NCBI GenBank assembly: GCA_032158295.1
Contig: CM063246.1
Location: 12,649,608-12,713,607, forward strand
Direction of reading: 5' to 3'
DNA length: 64,000 nucleotides
DNA from: Pycnopodia helianthoides
Taxonomy: Eukaryota > Echinodermata > Asteroidea > Forcipulatida > Asteriidae
Shown: piece by piece, positions 1 through 12,269 of the stretch
Layout: each line of letters starts with the position of its first letter
Position numbering within the stretch: the stretch's first letter is position 1
The notes under the pieces: model-generated
Seen by the model: the letters and a program-made list of their open reading frames with translations, nothing else
What the model was told of the DNA's origin: nothing
Databases searched by the model: none
Position numbers and translations under genes: made by a program

Positions 1-359
1 TAGACACTGTATACAGCTGAAACTTTTGCATGTGACTTTTATTGTATCTCTCTTCATAGTTTTGCCTATCACTGCATTGACAAAAAACAATCTATGAAAA
101 TGCTGGAATGTGCATTACAGGCAACAACTGTAACTTTACCAAAAAAGAGGAAATTACAAAATTTCAATGATTTTGTACAGTATTTTTCAATTTTGAAAGG
201 TAAAACTGAGAATAAAAAGAGGAAATCAGCTGATCCGGGCATTAGGAGAGAAGGCTGCTAACCTTTTTGAAATAGTTTTGAATGAAAATCTTGCAAGAAT
301 ATAAGGACATAATTTCATTTAAAGCATCCACGCTCTTCTTTCAAGGACTAGTACCCTAC
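1..359. other. Intron DNA with a dispersed-repeat fragment
   Basis: No exon seen. Bases 1-60 closely match 1380-1440, and in reverse orientation about 60058-60115. They are one copy of a dispersed repeat recognisable by CACATGTGACTTTTATTGTA. Confidence 0.5.
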
Positions 360-546
360 CTTCTCAATATACTGAGGCACGTTTCGTTTAGCCTGCATTC
401 TCTCTCTCAGACTAGCAGCTTCTTTCATCGCAGGCGACTTCGCTGGGGTGCCTATCTCCTCGTTTGCATCCTCGCTCAAGAAAATCCGTTCGTCAAAATC
501 TCCCTTGGTCAGGACATACTCCTCGTACTGTTTGTTGAGGCTTTTA
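360..546 (-). CDS. RBL1: RBL-like exon 8 (last in window)
   Basis: 187 bases, acceptor TTCACAG before 546 and donor GTAGGG after 360, ending in phase 0. It encodes [37 protein letters not shown] and a basic helix [16 protein letters not shown]. It aligns with the p107 segment [23 protein letters not shown]. The next exon is beyond position 1. Confidence 0.9.
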
Positions 547-3500
547 CTGTGAATGTAAACATTTCAACCAAAATGATAAGCAGTCCGTCTGATTAGCAGT
601 CCTTCTGATTTGAAAATCACAGGCGTGTGGAAAAAAGCAAACCTGGATTTTTCTAGGCGTGTGATTTGCTGAGCAAAATTAGTGGTATTGGCTGGGACAA
701 CCATGTCCTTCCAGCTATGTAGCACGACTACAGATATATCTATTATCTGGGAACATAGCGAGTTGATCGTGTCAATTGACAATTTGTGTCGGAGAGTTTT
801 AGGCTAAAAACGGATTCAGCCAACAAGTAGGAGTTATTGTTTAAAGGGAACTTGTGTTCTATATCTTTTAAAAATTGTTATACTGCTTTAAGCTTATATG
901 GTTTTTGAGGCATTGCATGGTGAGGTATCAATATATATTCGGTTTGCGGTAACACCATGTGTAAAAATATCTACTTGCTGTGTAGATTTGTTCTTTAGAG
1001 AACTTGTCTTGCTATTTATTCTACTACCGCGGAGTAGATTTTCGGAATTCGGGAGACTTCTCAGTTCTGAAAAGAACTGTCCTGCTTACCTGTTCAGTTC
1101 AAATGAACTAGTGTCCACTAGTCCCGACAATTTGTCGTAAGAGTTCCCTTTCAGCACCTGATGGAGGAGTAGTTGAAGGGGCGTACATTAATTGAGGGGA
1201 ATTTGCATAGAAACAAAACTGAGTGAATCTGCACTATGGTTTGGGTAATTGTTCACCCAGAAACATTTGAATCTGAGAAACAATTCATGTATGAATCATT
1301 TCTCAGATTTCTGAGGGTTGGTGTCTGCTCATGAATGCTGCGGCCAGAGACATGGATGGATTTGACGTTCGCTCAGCAAGTAGACAATATATTCAACTGA
1401 AACTTTCACATGTGACTTTTATTGTATCTTTCTTCATAATCTTGTTTATGATAGAAAACTAATCTATGACCCTACCTCCAACTACCATTTGGCAAGCGGA
1501 CCACTGTTAATGGAGTACGCCTTAAATCAATAAAAACATAGAAGCACTCTGAGCTTATTCTGGAAACTGCAATTGTTTACCTTTTCCTCAATGAGTTTTC
1601 TGATGTGTGGTTTCCACCAGTGCTCCTTGATGCCCTTTGCCTCCAGGACTAGACCATCATGGAGTTCACATAACTTCTCTATGATGCACGGGCAATCTTG
1701 GGGAACTGCATAAGTACGACTTGTGTAGTTCTCTGGAAGACCTGAAAAATTGATTTCCAGTTTTGTTGTGGCAGATCAAGCAAAATATTGTGGATACATA
1801 GGAAGGAACTATAGATAGGTTGCAGTATGACGTAAATCGGCCATCTTTACGGGCAGTTTAGAACAAACAGTCGTGCGTTTTCGTGTGAGAACGGCGTGCA
1901 GCACGCGCGCATTTCACGAAACTCATTGCAGGATTGGTCAGTGAACAACGCGACTGCGTTAATAATTTGAGCGTTTGACGCACCTGCAAGCCAAAATGCA
2001 ATTTGCCCGTAAAGATGGCGTCTACTGGGAACTATCTATAAATAAAATAGTAAACTTGCGGGTACAACCATGTGTAAATCTCTTTTGTAAGAGTGTTGGC
2101 TTAGAGAAGAGCCGGTGTGGTCTTGACGTTTCAAACAGTATACTCTGCTCGTTTTCACCATGCAAAGCTTCAAAAAATACTTATTTTGGATACAGCTTGG
2201 GCATCATCTTCTATTTTAAATTATCATTCTTTCCTGTCAGCTTTAGTAGTAAATAAAAATAAAATGCAGGCCCGAAACTTCGGTCTTGCAAGGGCAAGGC
2301 AGCTTTTCTTTGTTTAAAGGGGCTGTGTCGTCGTGAGCGAAGCAGGCCTTTGGCTGTGCATGGAGTTGTGAACTCACCCCAATCATTGCATGCATGCTCT
2401 CCATGGATGAAACGGAGAAGGCGCGCTTGTTGTATAACCAGATGAGAGCTTATCATTCCATGTACAGCCACAGGCCTGCTTCGATCATGACCACACAGCC
2501 CCCTTAAGGGAAATCTAAAATTCTACTACAACTTAAGGGCAGTCAGGTTTGCGTAGCGGTATCTTGCCTTGTCTTCCACCTCCGGGGACCCCGATTAAAA
2601 ATCGCACTAAAATTGAAAACTGAAACTTCCTTCATTGTCTTCTCTCCGCGGGGTTCTTGGCTAGTATAGTGATTAAGTTCGCTTTCTGTGAGTCCTTGGC
2701 TTCACAACCAGAATTAACAAATGAAATAAATTTAACATTTTGGGGGGCACCTAGGCAGTGACCGAAGGCAAGGAGGGCATTGCCTCCGGGAGGTACCTGG
2801 CCTAATAAGGCGGTAGCTCTCCTAGGTGAAGCAAAACACAGTCAAATCTTTTAGGATACAAAATGGGCCACTGGTAACATCAACTACTCTTCTCTTCTTA
2901 AAGTCCGAGTTCTAAGAAATGTTCTTTACAAACAAAAACAAAACAATCAATGACCGGACCAGAAGCATTCTTAAGCTCACCTGAGAAGTCAGGGTTGAGG
3001 AGGTCTCTCCGATTGGCCAGGACAATGTTGGCAAAAACCAGGTCCAAACAGCACAGGAGTAAGTGATAAGAATTCACAAGATCATCGCTGATGGCTGGGA
3101 AATTTCCTGTGGGTGGTTAAGACACATGAACGTTGTTAATCATTCGGTTAAGTACAGCACTAGTAATAACACTTGTAAACAAACACCCAGAAATATTCAC
3201 ACCGGGTACTGTAATTTTTGCACATATTCCGTTCTCAAATACAAAGCAGGTACAAAATCGCCCAATTTAACAGGATCAAGCATAAAAACTAATGTGCAAA
3301 GTTGAGCAGTCTGTAACAAATATTCTAGATGCAACAAACTATTTTGTCCAAATGAAAAAGGGAAGAAAACAATTTATTTTAAAGAATATTATAGTTTTGC
3401 CCATACACCCATGTGTGTAAAGCACTGAATACCTTTTTTGGTCAAATTTTTGGTCCGGTAAAAATGTTGAGCCAGAAGCCCTACGGTCTTCAGGGCTAGA

Positions 3501-6500
3501 ATTTGGGGGGAAAACCCACAAGACCGCAGGGCTTGTAGCTAAAAATATTTACTGGACCAGAATTTTGAGTACAAGACCAGAATTGAAGTGAGAAGAAAAA
3601 AGCCTAAACAGGTTAATATTTGAACTGTTTGAATTTGAAAAAGCACTAAGAGAAAATTGATCTCTTTTGTATATTATGGGTATGTAGTCTTTGATAATCA
3701 ACAGAATTGTATTTATCAGACTGAAAGTCAACATTTGAACACAAACACAAGACCGCCAGACTTGTCCGAACATGAGTTTACTGGCCCGATGCTAAAATCA
3801 CTGGCCTCGGGCCTGCGGTCCAGTGTCAAATTCGAGCCCTGGTCTTGTGGATCCCCCCCCCCCCTAAATTTGAATCCATTGAAAGAAATAAGTTTGATCT
3901 AAATCTGTGAATCAAACCTAATTGCTAAGCCAAGTGTGACAACTCATCTTAGGAAGATCTTAGTGCTTTGTGAAACCGAGACCAAGTGATTCAGGCATTG
4001 TCATTCATTTAGATCACACTCAGTCTACAACTTCAGCCTAGATGAAGAAGTACATGTATGCAAGTCCACTTCTCTCTGTTGCCCTGGTTTGGCCTTGGTG
4101 CCCACTCAAAGGTTTCCCATAAGACTTAATAAGATTTTCCAATGGAAGTGCCCTTGGCAAAATGAAAAAAATTACCCCGCCCTCTCAAAGATAAAATGCC
4201 AGCAAAATGAAAAAAATTACCCCGCCCTCTCAAAGATAAAATGCCAGGCCTGCTCAAGGTCAACAACTTGTCACGCGCCCGGCAGAAGGGCGTAAGTCTC
4301 CACGCCCCTCTTCAAGGCACACAAAGTACTTTTTGTCCCAGTGACAGAAGATCCTAGGCAATAAAAAGGCTCCTCACAAAAAAATATGGCATTACTAGTA
4401 AAGCTTATTACTGATCTTAGTTGCTAGAATTGCCCCCAAAAACATGTGCCCCCATTCCCAAGCAGAATTTAACCTTCCTATAATGACTTATACATGGCAG
4501 AAAATCTATCTAACTTTCAGTTTCCTTGAAACACAATTTTGTACATTAATTGCTTAAACATTTTCTCCACTAACTTTTGTTATTTTCTTCCAGGCACACA
4601 ACAAACTATTGCTTCCAGCTTTAAAAAGTTATATGCATTGAAGTTTATAACTTCTTCACATGGTCATGTGTTCTACTAAAAGCACCAATTTACAAGTAGC
4701 AAGCTTGAAATTATCATTATTCATATTTCAAGATTATAAATGATTCTGATAAAAAGTTTCAAAGACAAGCAGCACGCAAGTCTGAAGTTCCTTACCAAAC
4801 AACAAATGATGTGTGTACATTCAAAAGTCACTTGCAAACGGTCCACGTTTTATACCCCGTCCGAATCTGGAGAATTTATGTGCACACCTCCAATTACATG
4901 TTCAATCGTAATACACCCAGTAAAAATATGAAACCCAAACTTGAACACATATGCCCCCCTTTTAAAAGATACTGGGTTGGGAAATAAAAAGTCCCAGACA
5001 AGTTATGACATGCCACAGGTAGTGTAAGTTCCCCATCCAGGTGATGACAAAACATCATTAACATAACAAAGGACTGTGCCTCCTGCAGAGGTCAGCTATT
5101 AACTAGGCACACCTGACTGCTGCATGTAAATCAAATGTTGATTATTCATGTTGTTTGCCCGTGTCAAGTGAAGGGCACATGATCATTGGCTTCTGCCCCC
5201 CACATGACATGGGCAGACAACGTGAATAATTCATCAGGAGACTTGAGGGGGGCGCTGTGGAGCTTGTTTACACAAAGGGGCACCAGTGAATCAGGGTCAT
5301 TCATGAATAATTCAACAGTTGATAAGGATTATAGAACCATTAGGGAAGCATAGCACTATATTAGCAGGGAAATGTACTATCAATAATTCGGAGATAAGAC
5401 ATAACCAGGAAAGACCTGGTGAATCATGAATAATTCATGATGTAATTAGGGTAAAAGGGACATGACACTGTACTCATCAAAACATTTTGTGGTTTTATCC
5501 CCCCTGATGGTAAAACCAAAATAACATTAATGCAAATATGGCAACAAGTCTTTTTTTAAGGTGGATGAAAATTACAGGACGATATCAACAGCACATACAG
5601 TGGTCTCACTATGCACAAGCTAGGGTATCGGGCTGATATGAACAAATTAAGGGCTGATACTTGTGTGAATTGCGGTCGATATGCAAAACAAATAAACAAA
5701 TAAAAAATATCACAAAGATAAAACAATTTAGAATGCTCCAGATTGCACAGTAGGATTTTTAAAACCAAAGATAAACACCAAGTTAAAAAAAAATTCACCA
5801 GGACCTCATTTCAATTCGGCGTGCTCAGGCCAAACTTCTAAAATTCAGGTCCAGAATGCCAAGTTTTTGAAAAATAATGGGTAGAACCCTGACATAGATT
5901 ACAAAAAAGGTGTTATAACTGAAGAACAAACAGTGTGTGTTTTTTTTCCCTTCACAAACAACAAACTAATGTCAGCAAATTCTACAGGCAGTTCACCATG
6001 AATCACTTTTTTTTGTAAGCATAGTGTGAACCAGGGGGGTGTCTGGGTGTCTTTTGGAGACCCCGTTATAAATTTGGACACCCTGTTTTATCTGTCATCT
6101 GTGTGTAAACGTATTGTAAGTGAACAATATGGACACCCAGTTTAAATTTGGAGACCATTTTAACAAATCCTGGTTAAAACCTTTTTTGCAAGAACATGTT
6201 TTCAAAACAAAAACTGATTAAGCAGTAGATATGTACGAGCTATACAAACAAAGAAAACCAAAAACCTATCTTCCTTGGAATATTTTACACACACACCATA
6301 CATCAGTTTCAGTAAGGAATAAAAGAGTGGCGACGAGGTCTTAAACGGCCGTATGAAGCCGACAAGGTTGTTAAACAACGTTTTTTATCCTTACAAATCC
6401 TGTAAAATACGTTTAAAAGATCTACTCGAAAAATTGTTCAATACCAGGCAAGATCTAAAATCCCAGCCTCTATAATATTGTTTTATAAAAGCATGCCATG

Positions 6501-9500
6501 GGAGCTTACCTTTGACGAGAGTGAACAATGTCCAGCAGAATGAAAAGAGATCCGAGTTGGAGCATGGTTGCCTCCTACAAACCAAAAACCAAATTAATAT
6601 GCCTCGTTAATTTTCATACCAACAAAACGGAAAGAAAGAAGAAACCCAAATTTAAGGACATCCAGAAGTGAAACCAAATCCACCACTGGGGGTCCGGTCA
6701 TTAATTTCTGAGCTTCAAGTGTATTTCGGTTTTGCTCGTTCAGAAATTTGAGACTCGCAGAAATGGCCGCGCTGCAAGGCAGGAATGTGTGATGGGAGGG
6801 TGTGTCAGGCTTGGGGGGGGGGGGTGGGAGGGTTGGAAAAGAGGAGATGTTTTTCTCAATGGGTATAATGAAGACCTTGTGCTGTGGGTGCAGGAGAAGG
6901 CTTTCAGATACTTCATGTTCGCAGGTAAGCCATTGATGATTTAGTTCTGAGCATGCCCACATTCCTGAGAACAATAATTCAGCTAGATCAAGTCTGCTGC
7001 CACCTAGCAGCCCAAAACAAAAAGTCTCCGATCGTTTGTGAGCGTCTCAACAGACACTCAGCAAGATAAGTTGCTTCAATCAAAATAAAAAACTTCTCAA
7101 AATAAGATTTACAATAACAATTCTACACAAAAACATGTAAAAAGTTAACGGTTAACTTTTTTAGCATGGGTGACAATAAACACATAAAAAGCAAACAAGT
7201 CCGGATGTTTAGTGTACACTTAGCCCTAAATGTTTAACACATACTTTCCGCTAGAAAGATAATTGTTTGCGATTTACAGTCGAGATATCCGTCGAACAGT
7301 TTATAAAACATCTGCTCTAGAATGTGGAGGTCGTGGATTCAGTAAGCTGTTTGCAAGTTAAGATTTGAATAATGCCTTGTACAATGACTTGCTTAGTCAC
7401 AAGTTACCTGTTATTAGGGGTAGAAATAGACGTCCGACATACCGGGGCTAAATTTAGCCCCTGGGTGAGCAAAAAAAGGACCGGCCCAGGGGCTGTCATC
7501 CTGGGACTAGGGGCTTTTCCCAAATTACACAATGCAGTATTGTTTTTAAAGACAACACAAATTATCTTGAACTCACTCTCTCTCTCTGACTCTGAAATGG
7601 TTCAGGTAAGAATGGGACCAAGGGTTTTTTTAAGCGCCGGAAGCGTTGTAGAAATAGAGGGTCAAGGGGCTTTTTATTGGGGACCAAGCGCTAATAGCGC
7701 CGAGGCGCCGGGTTATTTCGAAGCCTGTGTTATAAATCTTAACTATAAAGACAGTTGCTATGTGAAACGGGATGGAGGCAAGCTTTTGTATAGCAACCTC
7801 CAGATGAGCAAACCCTGGTGCCATTGTGCGTACGCATTCATTCAGAATTGTGCACGGGTGTTCGCAGTCTCTTATATCCCTCTTGCTGTCTGACCATTCA
7901 ACACCATTCAAGTGGTTTTGAATGATAGATCAACTATGCCAGCCTGAAATGTGATACCATGAGGGAATGCATGTTCACAGTACACAGTTAGTTCTGTGCA
8001 CAGTTGTGCCACCGTACACAACCTTGGCAGTCGAATGGTTTCAAATGGTTGGTCAACTCACTGGAAAATGTTGCCAAGAGTCACTGACAGTAGGAGGGAT
8101 ATTAAAGAGATTGAATTTGACCCTTTTGCAATGGCTATGGAATGCTCACCTCTGTTTCCGTCCCCTCGGTACGCGCGGCTGTTCATTGGTAACACTCATG
8201 AAAATGTCCAGATAGATGGGTTGGTATTTCTTGAAGATCACCGTGGAGACGTTGAAGTTTCGCTCCAGACGCTCCACTTTGTCGCGGAACTGTTGGGGTA
8301 GATTTGCCATGTCCTCCCACTTTTTCATCTTGCTGAAGAACTGAATGACGCTGAAGGAGAAAAAAAAAGGAAATAACAACATTAGGACACAATAAAATGT
8401 GTATTATTTATATATTATATATCAAGAAATCAAAAAAAGGGAAACTGACTGGGTAAATTTTAATTAATTTAGGGTTGAAAAAAAAGAAAAGGTTGAACAA
8501 AGAAGTTGCATCCCGCTTCCCAGGTTGTATCGTAAACTTGGGTGTGATCCCTGGATATACGGCAGTTACAGGTTGCAACTTCAGTGCTGGACACAAATTG
8601 TATTGAAGATGCTCTCTCCACAGAGCTGAGATTCGAAGAAGGTGAAAATTCCTGAGAAATGGCTCGGTTTATTCTAGACCCAGAAACTCTCAGATGTTAC
8701 AATTCAGGGGGTTTACAGATTTAGGCATACCAGACAGAGAAACTACAGATTTTGACACAATGTGGACTACTTCTTTCTCTCTTTGATGTGTGTTTTACTT
8801 CTTCCAAGACAAAATTTGAAGGCCCTAAAAGGTTTTAAGAACATCTTGAAATCAGGGTAAAAAATCATGAGAAATCACTGCATACCTTAGTCTTGCAGAT
8901 CGCAAGAGGCGAGTCAGTGACACACAGTTCCCTTCCACAGTTCCATTGCCAACGGTGGGTATAGTCGACCTGCGGCACGCAACGTACAGCGCACACACAA
9001 GCCAGTGAAGATCATCTCCCTGGTTGAAAAGAGTATACATATTATGTGTTAAAAAAAAAAACATCCAAAACTCACGATTTGTACACAGATCACAATGCTG
9101 TTTCACTGTGCATGTGCTTTAAAGGAACATTACAGAATTGGTAAGAAAAAAACTTGTAAAATGTACTTTTTTATCACAGATTTACATAAAACTTACACTG
9201 TCTAATGATGATGGTAGTAGAAAACATCCCTTGAAATATTTCTGTCTGAAATGCCATATTTGATGAGAAATGAATAAACTAATTTTCCGATTGGAATTTA
9301 TCGCTCAGTGAGCGTTTTATTCATTTGTTGAATCTATATGATTTCATGCAAATGTGTAATCGGTTTTTCACTATTTTCTCGTGACCCAGATGTCCGATTG
9401 ATTCAAACTTCTACAGGTTTGTCAGTTTATGTATATGGTGGATTACATAAAGTGCTTACACTGCCAGCAACTGTTTTGTTAGCAAAAACCAATTTCTGTA

Positions 9501-10718
9501 ATGTTCCTTTAAGTAAACATCATGGAGTCATGGCTGCTGATGATTGAATGAATGCGTGTCCTTTGAATGAATGCGGTGTCGGCTTTGATGAATGCGGTGT
9601 CGGCTTGGAGATTCTCCATAAACGTGCACCAAAACTAAGCCCCTTAATAACATGACCGTTACAGAATGAGTAAATGAACATTGAGGGCAAAAAAAATGAC
9701 TCGTTCTTGAATCACTAGACCATGTGACATGATTATTAGACGGATGAAGATCTATGCTATTGAGCCTAATTCTAAAGAACGGAGGGAATCCGGCATATTG
9801 GCACTACATCATAGGCCACAGCAGTTTGTTGACTAAGTTGTCATCAAATTACAAATAAATGTTTGAATGGGATCTGGATTACGGTTAGAATTTACGGCTT
9901 TTTAACCATTTTAAATTTGCGGTAGTGGATTTTCTGGACCCATGCAACGCTCAATGAGAGTACAAGGAACACGTAGAGCCTAATTTTGGCAAGATCTGGT
10001 TTCAAAAGAGAGCCCCTGGTGCAGAAACGTGAATGGCAAAAAGTTTTGTATAGGATTTTCAACTGTAGCTAGCTCTATAGACTGAGGTTCATGGAGACGA
10101 TAGGGACGAACCATAATTCTAGGAGTAGTTCACCTCTAACAATAACGACAGGTATGGTGAGTGACCATGGTGACCACTGTTGCAAACACCGGGGAAAGGT
10201 TAAGGTGAACCAAAATAAAAAGATCAACCTCCTTTCCCTTTTCAATTCAAGAACAAGGTCACGGTGCTGGGTGGCGATGATGATGATTAAATTATTTTGA
10301 TAAGTCATATGGACATGATGATACTTGAAATGATAGTACGGTTTAGGCTTCCAACTTTCAATACATAGATTACATTTTAACAATAACAATAACAGTAGCA
10401 CACAGCAATATCAATTTTAATGTCCGGAATCTGGGCGTGAATAGAACACGGGAAAGCCAGGGCAGGTCAAACAGTTTGTAGATGTTTGGGTGTACACCCC
10501 ATCGTGTAAACAAGAGGGACTTTAAAAATGGAGAAGTAAACGTTACGCAATTATTCACATCGTCGCCTTTTACAACCCACCTCCAGCGTGTAATTTACGC
10601 TTATTCGTTCGAATGTATCCCATGCCTCTCTCCCGGATGAGTCGTCGAGATTGAGACCGAGGCATAGCTCCTCAAACCGCTGTTTGATGTCCAGATCTTC
10701 TGTCATTGCGGCGGCCAT
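360..10718 (-). CDS. RBL1: Retinoblastoma-like pocket protein (p107/p130 family), 5' part of gene
   Basis: Spliced minus-strand gene whose exons I joined by eye: 10718-10581, 9019-8886, 8350-8150, 6574-6510, 3106-2981, 1741-1581, probable microexon 668-643, and 546-360. All boundaries are GT-AG and phases agree, giving 346 codons. Family members are nuclear corepressors that bind E2F/DP through an A/B pocket and are inactivated by cyclin-CDK phosphorylation. What is visible is the N-terminal Rb region (DUF3452-like cyclin-fold): motifs such as [104 protein letters not shown] and [17 protein letters not shown]. These match the p107/p130 linear order as I remember it and not RB1. The last exon carries a TP and an SP, as in the family's CDK-site region. 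The pocket domains lie outside the window to the left. An invertebrate would usually have one RBL gene ancestral to RBL1 and RBL2, so the symbol is approximate. Confidence 0.9.
643..668 (-). CDS. RBL1: RBL-like probable 26-base microexon
   Basis: Needed because exon 6 ends in phase 0 and the next clear exon starts with one base of a codon. After a TTTTGCTCAG acceptor, 26 bases read QITRLEKS plus two bases of a serine codon, followed by donor GTTTGC. The phase fits exactly. An alternative start at 710 (after GGAAG) would give 68 bases, 22 codons plus two bases. That matches the family's usual length here better, but its acceptor is poor. The family is variable at this point, so conservation does not help. 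Confidence 0.4.
898..1140. repeat. Dispersed repeat family E, short copy
   Basis: Matches 23795-23910 and 56925-57110. Lies in an RBL intron; the short open frame across it is not conserved in the other copies. Confidence 0.7.
1581..1741 (-). CDS. RBL1: RBL-like exon 6
   Basis: 161 bases, acceptor TTTTTCAG and donor GTAAAC, phase 1 in and 0 out. It encodes [20 protein letters not shown] and [20 protein letters not shown], ending [12 protein letters not shown]. This is the near-invariant [14 protein letters not shown] block of p107/p130. Confidence 0.93.
2314..2507. mobile_element. TTAA-flanked MITE with long inverted repeats
   Basis: About 190 bp with arms of about 48 bp. The left arm reads AGGGGCTGTGTCGTCGTGAG... 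and the right arm is its near-complement ending CCACACAGCCCCC. Both ends abut TTAA (2314-2317 and 2504-2507), which fits a TTAA target-site duplication as made by piggyBac-type transposases. There is no coding capacity. It sits in an RBL intron. Confidence 0.75.
2981..3106 (-). CDS. RBL1: RBL-like exon 5
   Basis: 126 bases between acceptor CCCACAG and donor GTGAGC, phase 1 in and 1 out. It encodes [20 protein letters not shown] and [17 protein letters not shown]. This corresponds to the family motif [20 protein letters not shown]. Confidence 0.93.
3480..3860. repeat. Dispersed repeat, twin of 63583-63940
   Basis: About 360 bp nearly identical, in the same orientation, to 63583-63940. Shared stretches include ACAAGACCAGAATTGAAGTG and CAACAGAATTGTATTTATCA. 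A decayed relative may lie at 25670-25860. No coding potential or terminal repeat is visible. Confidence 0.75.
4155..4245. repeat. 45 bp direct duplication
   Basis: Two adjacent, almost perfect copies of a 45 bp unit containing AAATTACCCCGCCCTCTCAA. Confidence 0.85.
4310..4605. repeat. Dispersed repeat, related to 35300-35605
   Basis: Diverged copies share GTTGCTAGAATT, AACCTTCCTA-AATGACT, CTTGAAACACAATTT and ACATTAATTGCT in the same order and strand. No open frame. Confidence 0.6.
5138..5235. repeat. Foldback repeat
   Basis: Imperfect inverted repeat of about 30 bp per arm. GATTATTCATGTTGTTTGCC on the left pairs with GGGCAGACAACGTGAATAAT on the right. It is flanked by further ATGAATAATTCA repeats to about 5440. 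Likely a small MITE remnant. Confidence 0.5.
6510..6574 (-). CDS. RBL1: RBL-like exon 4
   Basis: 65-base exon, phase 2 in and 1 out, flanked by TGTAG and GTAAGC. It encodes [21 protein letters not shown], matching the family's DLFNFCWTLFVYTKG segment. Confidence 0.9.
7370..7915. repeat. Dispersed repeat related to 29100-29575
   Basis: Shares ordered blocks with 29100-29575: TTAGTCACAAG, CAAGCTTTTG-ATAGC-ACCTCCAGATG, TTCAGAATTGTG and GGGTGTTCGC. Apparently open frames here run through the repeat and are not conserved between copies, so I do not call a gene. Confidence 0.6.
8150..8350 (-). CDS. RBL1: RBL-like exon 3
   Basis: Acceptor TTCAG before 8350, donor GTGAGC after 8150; 201 bases, phase 2 in and out. 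It encodes [36 protein letters not shown] and a basic end [10 protein letters not shown], which aligns with the PRSRKQRR region of p107. Confidence 0.93.
8640..8880. repeat. Dispersed repeat related to 34245-34450
   Basis: Shares AATGTGGACTA-TTCTTTCTC, TGTTTTACTTC, AATTTGAAGGC and CTTGAAATCAGG-type blocks with 34245-34450 in the same order. Confidence 0.55.
8886..9019 (-). CDS. RBL1: RBL-like exon 2
   Basis: Acceptor CAG at 9022-9020, donor GTATG just after 8886; 134 bases, phase 0 in and 2 out. It encodes [18 protein letters not shown] and [20 protein letters not shown], the most conserved block of the p107/p130 N-terminal cyclin-like domain. Confidence 0.92.
9118..9512 (-). mobile_element. 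MITE family A, copy 1
   Basis: About 390 bp element whose ends are AGGAACATTACAGAATTGGT and its reverse complement. Five copies in the window (here, 23015, 31173, 40118, 52077), about 90% alike, no coding capacity. This copy lies in RBL intron 1 and is reversed relative to the 40118 copy. Confidence 0.85.
10581..10718 (-). CDS. RBL1: RBL-like exon 1 (start codon exon)
   Basis: 46 codons, starting with an ATG at 10718 in a CGAAGATGGCCGCC context. A second in-frame ATG follows at codon 5. It encodes an acidic helix typical of the p107 N-terminus ([14 protein letters not shown], then [14 protein letters not shown]). It ends in phase 0 at a GTGGGT donor. The first ATG has a good animal initiation context; the second is an alternative. 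Confidence 0.85.
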
Positions 10719-11999
10719 CTTCGTTTAAATCCCACCTAAATTTCCACGCAAATAATATTTCGCGTGCAGGCTACGTGTTTTTTCTCTATGATCGATTTAC
10801 AGTACGTACGCTATATCGGATTGTACTCGCTCTAACCCAAGCCGAAAATGGCGGGAAATCCGCATCACCTCTGAAGGAAGTGTCCATTCAAACGAAAGTA
10901 GGTCATATATTTGTGTTGAAATTTAAACGGTTTCGCAGTAAAAAACAATTATTTAGAGTAAAACTGTTTTAAATACCATTAAAATATTTATATTTGATCA
11001 TTCTGGATAGTTTCGTAGAAAGATGGCATAAAAATCAGCTGTTAAAATGCGCGGATTGATATAATACTGGTTCAGATGACGTAGACATACGTCTTTTGGG
11101 AGGCGGGGACAAAACCACTGAACCTTTGCAGTTCTCCAATGAAAGCTTCGCTGTAAGTGAAATGGGTGGGGCATCGAGTTCAACAGCATCGATTGTATTC
11201 AAAAGCTGTGGGGGGTTTAGAAAAATTTTCCCGCCATGCAGGTTGTGTATACAGTACGGCCAAAAATACCCCGGCGTTTTCAGGCACGTGTGAATGTTTG
11301 TGCAAAACTAGAGACCGAATCGGGCCTATGAAACAGAAACAGTTTACATTTTGCAGTTAATTCGCCGCGGGCCATTTCACACCTATGACCACAATAACAA
11401 GTTCGAAGCCCCCAATCCTGCTCGGACCCTAGCACTCAGTACACGGGTGTGGTTATGCACAATTACTACTGCACTAGTTGCTCATTAGCGGCTGCCTGCA
11501 AAACGCAGGATAAATACTTTAATATTTATCAAAATTCAGCCATGATGAAATCTTTAATTAAAAATTTACTTCAATAATGCCGCTACATTTTGTTAATTGA
11601 GGGGACAGCACGTAAGCAACTCTCATTAAAGTTGCATGGCCCAGTTTTCGTTGAAAGAATTGTCAGTTGAATATTGTTGTTGTTGAATCGCATTTGCCAC
11701 AGGCAATGTAAAACACAACATAAATTTGTTTTTAATTTTTAGTTTTTTAAAAACTACCGTACCACTTATCATGAGCAATTTTTTCTTTCTTTCGTGCAAT
11801 GCCCTAAATTAAAGCTTTTTACCTTGCTCAAAATAGCAATACAATTTAAGTTTTCGGGTCAAATTTTGTCCTACCATGTGGAGCTACCGCCATGCATGGT
11901 CCGACCATGGAGGTATAGGTCCGACAACCCCAAGGACACCGTACAGTTTGCGGGGCCTCACTGTGAGTAGGTCACCACGAGAGGACGCTGTTCATTATT
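10719..11999. promoter_or_regulatory. Divergent upstream region between RBL and GSS
   Basis: Interval upstream of the RBL start codon, leading toward GSS on the other strand. It should contain the RBL promoter, probably just above 10718 where CG dinucleotides are relatively dense (10720-10860). I see no TATA box at a convincing place and cannot fix a transcription start. No other gene or clear repeat was recognised here. Confidence 0.35.
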
Positions 12000-12205
12000 T
12001 ATAAACAAAACGGACGCTAGATCAATGGTCAATGCCTCGCCAGCTGATGAGTATTTTTATTGGTATGTCCGTGGAGTTTGCGGCCGCTGTGTGTGTGTCG
12101 TGTTCATTAAAAAGAAGAATCACAAACCTACAGATTGCACAGATCTGGACGGATCTATTCCGAAAAGTGTCTGTGTGGCATATTTCTACCTCCATGGTGT
12201 TGTGG
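12000..12205 (+). other. Possible 5' untranslated exon of GSS
   Basis: Ends at a good donor (GGTGAGT at 12205-12211) upstream of the first clear GSS exon, in the right orientation. Splicing from it to the acceptor at 13163 puts no open frame into the GSS frame, so it would be non-coding. This rests on one splice signal and position. Confidence 0.2.
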
Positions 12206-12269
12206 GTGAGTACATTTGTTAAACTTGACTTATTGTAGCAGATTTTGTGTTGTGTTTTGTCATAATTTA

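Noticed and set aside
7372..7893. 173-codon plus-strand frame
   Set aside because: Lies within a dispersed repeat whose other copy (29100-29575) does not keep the frame.
12025..12222. First coding exon of GSS
   Set aside because: None of its frames joins the GSS frame through the acceptor at 13163, and the peptide does not resemble a GSS N-terminus. Kept only as a possible untranslated exon.
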